A stretch of DNA of 29,764 bases. Origin: JBGTLA01 sp041744375 (GTDB lineage: Bacteria; Actinomycetota; Acidimicrobiia; Spongiisociales; ZC4RG35). Each line of letters opens with the position of its first letter. Positions within the stretch are counted from its first letter, which is position 1. The stretch spans positions 1 through 29,764 of the forward strand of contig JBGTLA010000083.1 of the NCBI GenBank assembly GCA_041744375.1, read 5' to 3'. Below, piece by piece: positions 16,627-24,639 of this stretch. The notes under the pieces were generated by a model. That model saw only the letters and a list, made by a program, of their open reading frames with translations, had not been told where the DNA came from and searched no databases. Made by a program: the position numbers and the translations under genes.

Positions 16627-17612
16627 GCAACCTCCCCGCGGTCTACCGATTCGAGCACCGTCTTGTAGATTCGATCCACGGAGGGAAGGGCGAGGTCTTC
16701 CAATGAGGCCGCCGCCGGCAGGGGAATGTGGGGGGTGGTGATACGGACGCTCGGCCCGTCGAGGTCCCAAAAAACCTCATCGCTGACGATGGAGACCAGC
16801 TCGGCGCCCCACCCGCACAGCCTCGGGTTCTCCTCGACGGTGAAGAAACGCCCGGTCTTGGAAACCGACTCGAGAAGGGTGTGGGTGTCCAGTGGGACCA
16901 GGGAGCGGATGTCGACCACCTCGGCGGAGATGCCGTCGGAGGCGAGCCGGTCGGCCGCCTCCAGCGCACGGGGGACCATGAGGGCGAGGGCGGCGATGGT
17001 TGCGTCGGTTCCTTCTCTAACGATCTTGGCGCCACCGAGTTCATCTACCACCTCGCCGTCGGGCACATCTCCTTTGGTGGCCATCAGCGATTTGTGCTCG
17101 AAGAACAGCACCGGGTCAGGATCCCGGATCGCCGCAGCCATCAAACCGACGACGTCTACGGGGGTGGATGGCGCCACGACCTTGAGGCCGGGGATCATCA
17201 TGGCCCAATTCTCCACCGACTGGGAGTGCTGAGCGCCGAATCGGGAGCCGCCGCCGTTGGCGGTGCGGATCACCAGCGGAAACGACACCTGTCCCCCGGT
17301 CATGTAACGGGACTTGGCGATCTCGTTGGCGATCATGTCCCAGCACACGGCCAGGAAGTCAGAGAACATGATCTCGGCTATGACCGGGACGCCCGTCATG
17401 GCCGCCCCCATCGCCGCTCCCACGATCGCCTGCTCGGAGATCGGCGTGTCGCGGATGCGGTCGGGCCCGAACTCGTCGATCAAGCCCCCGGTGGTCTTGA
17501 ACACACCCCCGGCGGCGGCGATGTCTTCGCCCAGCATCACCAAGGCCGGGTCGCGGCGCATCTCCTGGGCGATGCCGTAGGCCACCGACTCCCGATAGGT
17601 CAGTTCCGCCAT
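16623..17612 (-). CDS. Thiamine-diphosphate 2-oxoacid dehydrogenase E1 component, beta subunit
   Basis: 329 residues. MAELTYRESVAYGIAQEMRR, then MLGEDIAAAGGVFKTTGGL (about 26-44), 'RDTPISEQAIVGAAMGAAMTG' and SVENWAMMIPGLKVVAPSTP are the typical PdhB/AcoB-like beta blocks. RSLVPLD and FTVEENPR in the C-terminal transketolase domain complete the fold. It overlaps the alpha gene by 13 bases and the amidohydrolase gene by four, so it is tightly co-translated. Function: with alpha it would decarboxylate a 2-oxo acid or cleave an acetoin-like compound and hand the acyl group to a lipoylated E2. No E2 or E3 gene is in this operon, so either a housekeeping E2/E3 serves it or the E1 acts alone on another acceptor. 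Confidence 0.92.
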   Translation of the reverse strand: MAELTYRESVAYGIAQEMRRDPALVMLGEDIAAAGGVFKTTGGLIDEFGPDRIRDTPISEQAIVGAAMGAAMTGVPVIAEIMFSDFLAVCWDMIANEIAKSRYMTGGQVSFPLVIRTANGGGSRFGAQHSQSVENWAMMIPGLKVVAPSTPVDVVGLMAAAIRDPDPVLFFEHKSLMATKGDVPDGEVVDELGGAKIVREGTDATIAALALMVPRALEAADRLASDGISAEVVDIRSLVPLDTHTLLESVSKTGRFFTVEENPRLCGWGAELVSIVSDEVFWDLDGPSVRITTPHIPLPAAASLEDLALPSVDRIYKTVLESVDRGEVA

Positions 17613-18661
17613 TCCGAGCCCCCATCCGCCCACACGTCTGACATCAAGACGTCCTCGCCGGGCTCGGACCCCGACTTGGCGAACTCGGTGGCGGCATCGA
17701 TCGCCTCGGCCACCTCCCGGGACACCGAGGTGAGCCTGTCTTCGGCTACCCCCAGCCGCAACAGCCGTTCGTGATAGACAGGGATCGGGTCCTTGCCCAT
17801 CCACGCCTCCACCTCCTCGGCGGGCCGGTACTTTGCCGGGTCGGCCCGCGAATGGCCTCCCGACCGGTAGGTGACCGCTTCCACCAGGCTGGGACCGTCG
17901 CCCCGCCGGGCCCGCTCCAGCACCCCGAGGGCGATGAGGTAGACGGCGTCGGCGTCGTTGCCGTCGACCACCATCGGTTCCAGGCCATAGGCAGGGGCAC
18001 GGTCGGCCGCCGGATGATCCACCGCCGTCACCAAGTCGATCGGCGTGTATTCCATGTACAGGTTGTTCTCGCATACGAACACCACCGGCAGTCGCCACAC
18101 CGCCGCCATGTTCAGAGCCTCGTGGAAAGCCCCGATGTTGGTGGTGCCATCCCCAAAGAAACACACCGCCACCTGGTCGCTTCCCCGCATCTGCGCCGAC
18201 CAGGCCGCCCCGTTGGCGACGCACAGGTGCGCCCCGATGATGGCATAAGAGCCCATCATTCCCTTCGAAACGTCGGTGAGGTGCATCGATCCGCCCTTGC
18301 CCCCCAGGAGGCCATTGGACCGCCCCAACAGCTCGGCCATCGCCGCCCCCATATCCACGCCCCGGGCCAAAGTGTGGGCGTGGCCCCGGTAGGTTGCAAA
18401 GGTGTAGTCGTCGGGCCGCATCGCTGCCCCGAACCCTGTCGCCACCGCCTCCATCCCCAAAGACAGGTGAGTGGTTCCCTTGACCAGGTTCTGGAGGAAC
18501 AAGTCGTGGGCGCGTTTGCCGAACTGGCGCAGCTCATGTAACCGCCGGTACATCCCCATGCGAACACTCAGGTCGATGTCGGCGTCGACCAACGACTCGT
18601 CGACCGGGACCGGGAGCCGGGGCGGCCGCTGGGCGTAGTCGTAACGGAAATCAGTAAGCAT
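17600..18661 (-). CDS. Thiamine-diphosphate 2-oxoacid dehydrogenase E1 component, alpha subunit
   Basis: 353 residues. The thiamine-diphosphate motif begins with GDG at 170-172 and ends with NN at 199-200, the normal spacing. Before it come THLSLGMEAVA (64-74), TYRGHAHTLARG (90-101) and GGKGGSMHLTD (120-130), and after it SGGHSRADPAKYR, all standard for PdhA/AcoA-type alpha subunits. The length is typical of the alpha2beta2 class rather than the large single-chain E1. The AcoA-like 'GHxH' and 'GGKGGSMH' strings suit both acetoin dehydrogenase and branched or pyruvate E1; the substrate is not determined. It overlaps the preceding M24 gene by 11 bases, showing that this E1 is an integral step of the operon. 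Confidence 0.93.
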   Translation of the reverse strand: MLTDFRYDYAQRPPRLPVPVDESLVDADIDLSVRMGMYRRLHELRQFGKRAHDLFLQNLVKGTTHLSLGMEAVATGFGAAMRPDDYTFATYRGHAHTLARGVDMGAAMAELLGRSNGLLGGKGGSMHLTDVSKGMMGSYAIIGAHLCVANGAAWSAQMRGSDQVAVCFFGDGTTNIGAFHEALNMAAVWRLPVVFVCENNLYMEYTPIDLVTAVDHPAADRAPAYGLEPMVVDGNDADAVYLIALGVLERARRGDGPSLVEAVTYRSGGHSRADPAKYRPAEEVEAWMGKDPIPVYHERLLRLGVAEDRLTSVSREVAEAIDAATEFAKSGSEPGEDVLMSDVWADGGSEWRN

Positions 18662-19904
18662 TCGCCACCATCAGCTCCTCGCAGGGGAAGAGGGTGATGA
18701 CCTTGCACCCCTCAGCGGTTACGACCACCTCCTCCTCGATCCGTGCCGCCGAACGGCCATCGGCGGCCGGAGCGTAGGTCTCGAGGGCGAACACCATCCC
18801 CTCTTGGATCTCCACGGGGTCGTCGAGAGAGTTCAGGCGACTGATGATGGGACGCTCGTGAAGGCCGACACCGACTCCGTGGCCGAACTGGAGACCGAAG
18901 GCATCCATCTCGTCGACAAACCCAAACTCCTCGGCCCGGGGCCAAACCTTGGCAACCTGATCCGTGGTGGCTCCCGGTTTCACCAGGTCGATGGCGGCGT
19001 CCATCCACTCACGGGACTGCTTGAAAGCGTCTCGCTGCGCCTGGGTCGCCCGGCCGACGACGAAGGTGCGGTAATAGCAGGTGCGGTAGCCGTTGAAGAC
19101 GTGGATGATGTCGAAGTAGGCCTGGTCGCCCGGCCGGATCAACCGGTCACTGAAGACGTGGGGATGGGGGGAGCAACGTTCGCCGGCGATGGAGTTGATC
19201 GCCTCCACGAACTCCGAGCCCATCTCGAACAGGCGGGCGTGGGCCAGGCCGACGATGTCGGACTCGCGCACTCCCGGCTTCAGCGCCTCGAAGATGTCCT
19301 GATAGACCCCGTCGACCATGGCACAAGCCTGGGTGAGGAGAATTATCTCGTCGGGATTCTTGATCTCCCGGGCCCGCATCATCGCCTGCTGGCCATCGAC
19401 CACCCTCAGATCCGCAGCCTGGAGGGCGAGAAAGACCGAGGTCTCAGCGAGATCGACGCCCAGCTTCTCCGTGGCGAGGCCCTCGTCTTCCAACGCCTGC
19501 TTGATCTCCCGCGCCGCCCGGGCGTGGAGGCCGGTATCGGGGCCGATGGCGCCCTGTAGGCCGGTATTGCCTCCGATCGAATTCGTCTCGTCATACATGT
19601 GAGGCAACTGCAGACGGTGAGCCTTGGCAGCCGATCCAAAATCCCATATGCGGGGCCACCCCTGGCGCGTGACCAGGGCCCAGCGCTCGCCTTTGTTGAA
19701 CGCCCAGTAGCCGATCTGGGTGGCCGTTGCATAGCGGATGTTGGACGTCTCGAACAGGAGCACCGCGCCCAGGTCGAACTCGTTCAGCATCTCCCGTACC
19801 CGGCCCAGGCGATACTGACGGAGGCGTTCGAAGTCGACCCGGTTCTCCCAATCGACCCCCATCACCCCCGGGGCAGAGCTGGTCGCCACGGGAAACTCAT
19901 CCAT
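18651..19904 (-). CDS. M24 / creatinase-fold hydrolase with altered metal site
   Basis: 417 residues; the ATG at 19904 has AAGGAG nine bases upstream. The N-terminal creatinase domain includes AVLLFETSNIRYATATQIGY (47-66). The C-terminal pita-bread domain spans about 185-410. Canonical M24 peptidases bind two metals with Asp, Asp, His, Glu, Glu. Here I see Asp265, His342 (in GHGVGVGLHE), Glu375 and Glu390, but the second Asp position, 11 residues after Asp265, is Cys276. Such loss is known in non-peptidase members such as creatinase; the fold is also used by ectoine hydrolase (DoeA/EutD) and the DMSP lyase DddP. So cleavage of an amidine, guanidino or similar C-N bond, rather than a peptide, is plausible but inferred. 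It overlaps the bicupin gene upstream by 8 bases and E1 alpha downstream by 11. Confidence 0.88.
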   Translation of the reverse strand: MDEFPVATSSAPGVMGVDWENRVDFERLRQYRLGRVREMLNEFDLGAVLLFETSNIRYATATQIGYWAFNKGERWALVTRQGWPRIWDFGSAAKAHRLQLPHMYDETNSIGGNTGLQGAIGPDTGLHARAAREIKQALEDEGLATEKLGVDLAETSVFLALQAADLRVVDGQQAMMRAREIKNPDEIILLTQACAMVDGVYQDIFEALKPGVRESDIVGLAHARLFEMGSEFVEAINSIAGERCSPHPHVFSDRLIRPGDQAYFDIIHVFNGYRTCYYRTFVVGRATQAQRDAFKQSREWMDAAIDLVKPGATTDQVAKVWPRAEEFGFVDEMDAFGLQFGHGVGVGLHERPIISRLNSLDDPVEIQEGMVFALETYAPAADGRSAARIEEEVVVTAEGCKVITLFPCEELMVANAY

Positions 19905-20820
19905 CGTTTGCTCCTTCACTCGACTGGGCCTCCTCGGAGATGACCCCTTGCAAGTAGTTCCAATCTCGGGCAAATCGGTACGAGTGCCGGAAAGGAGGCT
20001 GGGGTGCCTGGGTCTCCAGCCACCGCACCGGCCCCTCCCCTACGTTGCGGAATTCGTGCACGCAACCGGCTCCGGCCCAGGCCACGTCGCCCACTCCGAG
20101 CCGGTAGGCGTGGCCGTCGAAAACGGCTTCGACCGCTCCCTCGAGAATCAGATAGGCCTCCTCCAGCGGATGGTCGTGGGCGCCGGCGAAGCCACCGGGC
20201 ACGTATTGCACCATGAACATCGTCGACAGGTCGGCGCCCAGGTCGGAGTCCACCATCATCTTGACGGTGATTCCGCTGTAGACGAGGAGAGCGGTGCGCA
20301 TGCTGGCACTCACCGCCAGGCGATCCTGGGTCTGCATCGCCGGGTCCATTTGCCAGTCCTCGATGTGGCCGAAGCGGCGGGTGCGGGGATCGCGGACGTC
20401 GAGGGTGATCGGGGCGGCGGGGTGCAGCGGATCGGGAAAGTACGTGTCTCCGTCGAACCGGGTCCTCGGGAGCGGCGCCCGCATCTCGGCGAAGCGACAT
20501 GGCTCCTCGGATGGATTACGCAGAGCGTGGGGCACGCCCACGGGGAGCAGGCCGTAGTCGCCTGTTTGGACCCGGAAGCTGCCCTCGGGCGTGTCGGCGA
20601 TCAGGCTGCCGTTCATGACATAGAAGGTCTCCTCGTAGGAATGGAGGTGGGTCTCGACATGACCGCCAGGCGCCAACTGGGAGACGACGAACTCCATGTG
20701 GGTAGATCCGTCCGACTCGTCCACACCCGCCGCCGATGAATAACCCTCGCTCCTGTCCCCCAACGGTGACAGTGGCTGGAACTCCAAATCGTCGGCGAAG
20801 CGGGCGACATGGAGCGCCAT
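19897..20820 (-). CDS. Bicupin protein (ureidoglycine aminohydrolase-like)
   Basis: 307 residues with two cupin barrels. Barrel 1 (about 45-130) carries HVETHLHSYEETFYVMNGSL (54-73) and GLLPVGVPHALRNPSEEPC (94-112). Barrel 2 (about 190-285) carries GAHDHPLEEAYLILEGAVEA and a matching VHEFRNVGEGPVRWLETQAP. Both keep the 'HxH-x3-5-E ... H' type metal ligands. Two-barrel proteins of this length include (S)-ureidoglycine aminohydrolase (AllE/UGHY), which removes ammonia from a ureido amine; that is the nearest named relative I can suggest, without certainty. It starts one base inside the previous stop (TGATG), and its own end overlaps the M24 gene by 8 bases. Confidence 0.8.
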   Translation of the reverse strand: MALHVARFADDLEFQPLSPLGDRSEGYSSAAGVDESDGSTHMEFVVSQLAPGGHVETHLHSYEETFYVMNGSLIADTPEGSFRVQTGDYGLLPVGVPHALRNPSEEPCRFAEMRAPLPRTRFDGDTYFPDPLHPAAPITLDVRDPRTRRFGHIEDWQMDPAMQTQDRLAVSASMRTALLVYSGITVKMMVDSDLGADLSTMFMVQYVPGGFAGAHDHPLEEAYLILEGAVEAVFDGHAYRLGVGDVAWAGAGCVHEFRNVGEGPVRWLETQAPQPPFRHSYRFARDWNYLQGVISEEAQSSEGANDG

Positions 20821-21707
20821 CAGGTTTCCTCTCCCCGTAGGAACACCGCCACCGCGCTCAGGTCCCGCTCCCCCATCCCCGCCCCGATTGCCCGGCGAAC
20901 GATGTCGTAGCCGGTCTCGGCCTGTGCCATCGGGGCGCCGGTGCGCCGTCCCAGGCCCATGATCAGTTCCAGGTCCTTGGCCACGAGGTCGAGGCTGAAC
21001 GCGACCGCCGCATCGTCTGGGTTCTCGAAGGCCTGGCGCTTGTAGTGCACGAATGGCGCCCCTCCGGCGCCACTCGCAAAGATTTCGTAGGCGGTGTGAC
21101 GGTCGACTCCTGCTCTCTCGGCGAGGACCAGGGCCTCGGCCAAGGCGACATTGAGGCCATGGACGAGGGCATTCACTGCCAGCTTGGCTGCCGAGCCCGA
21201 TCCTCTCGCCCCCGTGTGGATGACACGAGACGCCAGCGGCTCGAAGACGGGGCGAACGCGCTCCACAACGGCCTCTTCCCCACCGACCATGATCGTCAGC
21301 GCCCCCTGTTCGACAGTCGAAACGCTGCCGGACACGGGAGCATCGAGGAAGGCGGCCCCGGCGCCGTCCACCGCCTCCCCGATCTCCTTGCTGGTCTCGG
21401 GATCGACCGTGCTGGTATCGACGGCGATGGCTCCGGGTCGTACGCCCTCCACCACACCGGTGGCACCGCAGTAGACCTCACGCAGCGCGCCGTCGTCGGC
21501 CAGGCTGCTGACTATCACGTCGGCACCGGCGGCAGCCTCGGCGGGAGAGCCGGACACCTCCACGTCCAGTTCCCCACCCAGGGCACGTGACTTGGTGGCG
21601 TCCCGGTTCCACAGGACGAGGCGGTGCCCGGCTGCGTGGATCCGTCGGACCATGGCGCCGCCCATGCGGCCCGTGCCCAAGAACGCCACTGTGGCGGTAC
21701 TACTCAC
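20820..21707 (-). CDS. 3-hydroxyisobutyrate dehydrogenase-like (beta-hydroxyacid dehydrogenase family) enzyme
   Basis: 295 residues from the GTG at 21707; the frame is open further upstream, but the protein fold begins here (VAFLGTGRMGGAM, about 7-19). Seen: the Rossmann motif GTGRMGG, the VDTSTVDP segment, the substrate motif DAPVSGSVSTVEQGALTIMV (near 134-153) and the catalytic Lys in GSGSAAKLAVNAL (near 180-192). These are the full set for the beta-hydroxyacid dehydrogenase family (3-hydroxyisobutyrate, tartronate semialdehyde, 6-phosphogluconate). It would use NAD(P) to oxidise a small hydroxyacid or reduce the matching semialdehyde. First gene of the ten-gene operon, 128 bases from the divergent SDR gene. 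Confidence 0.9.
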   Translation of the reverse strand: MSSTATVAFLGTGRMGGAMVRRIHAAGHRLVLWNRDATKSRALGGELDVEVSGSPAEAAAGADVIVSSLADDGALREVYCGATGVVEGVRPGAIAVDTSTVDPETSKEIGEAVDGAGAAFLDAPVSGSVSTVEQGALTIMVGGEEAVVERVRPVFEPLASRVIHTGARGSGSAAKLAVNALVHGLNVALAEALVLAERAGVDRHTAYEIFASGAGGAPFVHYKRQAFENPDDAAVAFSLDLVAKDLELIMGLGRRTGAPMAQAETGYDIVRRAIGAGMGERDLSAVAVFLRGEET

Positions 21708-21835
21708 GATCAGTGACACTACACAATTCAAGACAGCAGTGAGGCTCGCTAACCGGTTCTGCTCAGCGGGACTGCACATGACCGGTGACAATTGTTTATG
21801 CTCGGCGGCGACGGCGACAAGGAGCACGATCGAAG
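21708..21835. promoter_or_regulatory. Divergent promoter region between catabolic operon and SDR-regulator pair
   Basis: All genes to the left point left and both genes to the right point right, so promoters for both must be here. A perfect palindrome ACAATTGT is at 21788-21795, and a related half, ACAATT, is at 21723-21728 near the minus-strand start. A tentative plus-strand promoter is TGCACA (21773-21778), 18 bases, then TATGCT (21797-21802). The palindrome would sit between these two boxes, a position suited to an operator for the XRE-cupin regulator. The role is inference. Confidence 0.4.
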
Positions 21836-22528
21836 ATGAGCGACGGTGCGGTAGTGGTGGTCGGAGGCACTGGCGGCCTGGGGAGGGAATTGGCGCGGCA
21901 TTATCTCGATGGTGGAAGGCCCGTCGTCGTCACAGGTCGGGACCCCGACAAGGCCGCCGCCATCGCCGCGGAACTGGGCCAAGGAGTCCAGGGTGTGGGT
22001 TTCGATCTGGCCGATCCCGAATCGATCGCCTCTGCCCTCTCCGACCTCGGACCCGTCTCCAAACTCGTCCTGGCTGCCATAGCTCGAGACAACAACCCGA
22101 TCAAAGAGTATTCCCTGGCGCCGGCCATCGCCCTGACCACGATGAAGCTCGTGGGATACACCGAGGTGGTCCACACCCTCTTGGACCGTCTCGACGACTC
22201 CAGTTCGGTGGTCATGTTCGGAGGTCGCGCCAAGGACCGGCCCTACCCGGGCTCCACCACCGTCACCACGGTCAACGGTGGGATCTCCAGCCTCATTCGA
22301 ACCCTGGCCATCGAGCTGGCACCGATCCGCTTCAACGCCATCCACCCCGGAATCGTCGGCGACAGCCCATTCTGGGAGGAGAAGCCGCTCGACAACATCC
22401 TCGCTCGCACCCCCACCGGCCGCCTCGTCACGATGGAGGACGTAGTCGACGCTACGGTGTTCCTGCTCGAGAATCAGTCGGTCAACGGCGTGAACCTCTA
22501 CGTCGACGGCGGCTGGATGCTGATGTGA
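21836..22528 (+). CDS. SDR-fold protein lacking the usual catalytic Tyr/Lys pair
   Basis: 230 residues; the ATG at 21836 is chosen because the Rossmann motif (VVVVGGTGGLGREL, residues 6-19) follows directly and AAGGAG lies about 11 bases upstream. Typical SDR features are VTGRDPDKA after strand two, DLADPESI, and the C-terminal NGVNLYVDGGWMLM, which matches the usual 'G-x-x-x-x-V-D-G-G' ending. The helix that should carry YxxxK instead reads VTTVNGGISSLIRTLAIELA, giving Val143 and Asn147 in place of Tyr and Lys. So it is either a non-classical SDR using other residues or a non-catalytic or binding protein. It is the first gene of the pair with the XRE regulator (4-base overlap) and diverges from the catabolic operon. 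Confidence 0.87.
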   Translation: MSDGAVVVVGGTGGLGRELARHYLDGGRPVVVTGRDPDKAAAIAAELGQGVQGVGFDLADPESIASALSDLGPVSKLVLAAIARDNNPIKEYSLAPAIALTTMKLVGYTEVVHTLLDRLDDSSSVVMFGGRAKDRPYPGSTTVTTVNGGISSLIRTLAIELAPIRFNAIHPGIVGDSPFWEEKPLDNILARTPTGRLVTMEDVVDATVFLLENQSVNGVNLYVDGGWMLM

Positions 22529-23160
22529 GCGTGACGGAGATAGGGAGCCAGAATCTGAACACGGACCTCGACGGGATCGGCGGGCGCCTGCGCGAGGAGA
22601 GAACCAACGCCGGACTCAGCCAGCGGGAGCTCGCCCGCCGCCTCGGTCTCTCCCCCAGCCTCATCTCCCAGGTCGAAAGCGGACTCTCCAAGCCATCGGT
22701 GGGCACTCTATATGCCATCGTCACCGAGTTGGGCGTGTCGCTCGACCGGGTCATCCGGGGCAGTGACTTCGAGGAGACCGACGATTCTTCTCACACCACG
22801 GACGCAGAGCTGGTTGTTCATCCGTGCGATCGGCAATCGATCGACCTCGACTCGGGCGTGAGGTGGGAGCAGTTGACTGCTCACACCGAGGACGACGTCG
22901 ACTTCCTCCACGCCATCTACGAGGTGGGTGGAGCCTCCGCTAGCGACGATTCCCTGATGCGCCACCACGGGCGGGAGTACGGGTACGTGATGTCGGGAAA
23001 CCTGGGAATCCAGATCGGCTTCGAGCATTACGAACTCGGGCCCGGAGACTCGATCGCCTTCGACTCCACCACCCCCCACCGGCTGTTCAACAAGGGCGAC
23101 GAACCGGTCCACGCCATATGGTTCGTGGTCGGCCGCGACTCGGACAACCGCAACCGCTGA
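22525..23160 (+). CDS. XRE-family regulator with C-terminal cupin sensor domain
   Basis: 211 residues, GTG start at 22525 overlapping the SDR stop (GTGA); a second GTG two codons on is possible. The helix-turn-helix spans about 17-72: RLREERTNAGLSQRELARRL, 'GLSPSLISQVESGLSKPSVGTLYAI'. A cupin (about 140-208) follows, with YGYVMSGNLGIQIGFEHYEL and GPGDSIAFDSTTPHRLFN. This architecture is common for local regulators of amine, amino-acid and hydroxy-acid catabolism; the cupin binds the effector. It most likely controls the divergent operon and its own SDR gene through sites in the 128-base intergenic region; that is inference from position. Confidence 0.93.
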   Translation: MSVTEIGSQNLNTDLDGIGGRLREERTNAGLSQRELARRLGLSPSLISQVESGLSKPSVGTLYAIVTELGVSLDRVIRGSDFEETDDSSHTTDAELVVHPCDRQSIDLDSGVRWEQLTAHTEDDVDFLHAIYEVGGASASDDSLMRHHGREYGYVMSGNLGIQIGFEHYELGPGDSIAFDSTTPHRLFNKGDEPVHAIWFVVGRDSDNRNR

Positions 23161-23476
23161 ATGGTCGACTGCTGTCGCGGGGATCTATCACTCTCACCGG
23201 CCGCGTTCGTCGCTTGTACTTCCCGCCGCTTTAGACCGCCGAGATGTTCGGGGCATCCGAGAGGTGATGGCGGGGGCGGGCCCCATGGAGACGACGCACG
23301 ATTCGGCCGCTCACCATGTCCCAGAGGTGGACGAACGGGCCTGCCTCCGGGAAGGTTTCGAGTCTCACAGGGGACCTTTGGCTCTACACCGGCGGCATGT
23401 GAGCACCGACAGTGGAGACTCGCCAGCTACCAAGGTGAATCCGACGCGCGGGTGTCACCCGAGGAAGGAGTCCAGC
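23161..23476. other. 316-base gap with no supported gene
   Basis: Between the XRE-cupin stop and the serine hydrolase start. Open frames cross it, but none has conserved-looking content. The only clear signal is GAGGAAGGAG at 23461-23470, the ribosome site of the next gene. A promoter for that gene probably lies here; I could not pick one out. Confidence 0.4.
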
Positions 23477-24604
23477 ATGGTGACTCATCAAATCGCGACC
23501 AGGCCCCCAGAAGTGGCGGCCGAGCGGCTGCAGCAACTCGTCGATCGACTCGCAGCCAAGCCGAGATTCGGCCATGCGATCGTGGGAGTGGAGCGGGGCG
23601 ACGGGTCGTTTCGTTGGAGCGGCGCCGCCGGGGTCGCCAACGCCGACGGCGCGCCAATGACGCCGGAGACGCCGTTCTTCGTCGCCAGTGTCACCAAGCT
23701 GTACATCGCCACCCTCGTCCTCCAGCTCCACGAAGAGGGGAAGGTCGACCTGGGTGCCCCGATCTCCACCTACTTCGGGCCCGAACGGGTCGCGGGGCTG
23801 CATCGCATCGGCGATGTCGACCACACGCCCGAAGTCACCGTGTTCCACTTGTTGAGCCACACTTCTGGGCTGAACGACTATCTGGAAGGCAAACCCGACG
23901 GTGGGAGAAGCATGTATCACCAGATCGCCGCAGGTTCTGACATCTCCTGGGGTATCGAAGACGTGCTTTCCATCACCCGCGACCAGATCCGCCCTCACTT
24001 CCCACCCCAGGATCCGACCGCCGACCCCAGGAAAGGCCGGTACTCCGACACCGGCTTCCAGTTGCTGATCGCCATCGTCGAGGAGATCACTGGCGGTTCG
24101 TTCGCCGAAGCACTCGAGCAGCGGATCATTCGCCCGCTCGATCTCCGACAGACCTGGCTGCCCGGCAAGTCCCAACCACTCGATCCAGCCCCGGTGGCCA
24201 CCGACGTCTGGTCGAACGGCCAAGCCCTTGCGATACCCCAGGCGATGGCGTCGTTCAACGATCTCTACAGCAACGTCGACGACACGCTCACGTTCCTGGC
24301 GGCTCTGATGAGAGGAGAGCTGTTCAGAAATCCCGCCACATACCCGTTGATGGAGGAACGGCGCAACCGGGTCATCTGGCCGCTCATCCACTACGGGTTG
24401 GGGATGATGCACTTCAAGATCGGACGTTTCAACGCACCGGGCCGTCGGCCGCTCACCCTGATAGGCCACACCGGGGCGACAGGCTCGTGGCTGTTCCATT
24501 GCCCCGAGCTGGACCTCTTAACCACCGGCACGGTCGACGAAGTGAAAGCGCGAGCCTTCCCGTTCCGCTTCATCCCGAAGCTGCTACGGGCAATCGTGAG
24601 CTGA
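23477..24604 (+). CDS. Serine hydrolase of the class C beta-lactamase / penicillin-binding-protein-like family
   Basis: 375 residues; the ATG at 23477 has GAGGAAGGAG six bases upstream, so the longer in-frame opening is not used. Motifs: SVTK (71-74) is the nucleophile SxxK; LLSHTSGLNDY (125-135) is the family's hallmark; YSD (189-191) takes the place of YxN, with Asp for Asn; and HTG (331-333) takes the place of KTG. There is no signal peptide, so it is probably cytoplasmic and more likely an esterase or peptidase than a beta-lactamase. Not obviously linked to neighbours: 316 bases after the regulator and followed by decayed genes. Confidence 0.9.
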   Translation: MVTHQIATRPPEVAAERLQQLVDRLAAKPRFGHAIVGVERGDGSFRWSGAAGVANADGAPMTPETPFFVASVTKLYIATLVLQLHEEGKVDLGAPISTYFGPERVAGLHRIGDVDHTPEVTVFHLLSHTSGLNDYLEGKPDGGRSMYHQIAAGSDISWGIEDVLSITRDQIRPHFPPQDPTADPRKGRYSDTGFQLLIAIVEEITGGSFAEALEQRIIRPLDLRQTWLPGKSQPLDPAPVATDVWSNGQALAIPQAMASFNDLYSNVDDTLTFLAALMRGELFRNPATYPLMEERRNRVIWPLIHYGLGMMHFKIGRFNAPGRRPLTLIGHTGATGSWLFHCPELDLLTTGTVDEVKARAFPFRFIPKLLRAIVS

Positions 24605-24639
24605 GCCCCGTCAGCACCGACGGGATTCACATCGATTGG

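Noticed and set aside
23264..23476. In-frame upstream extension of the serine hydrolase
   Set aside because: Strong ribosome site immediately before the ATG at 23477; the upstream codons show no protein-like pattern.
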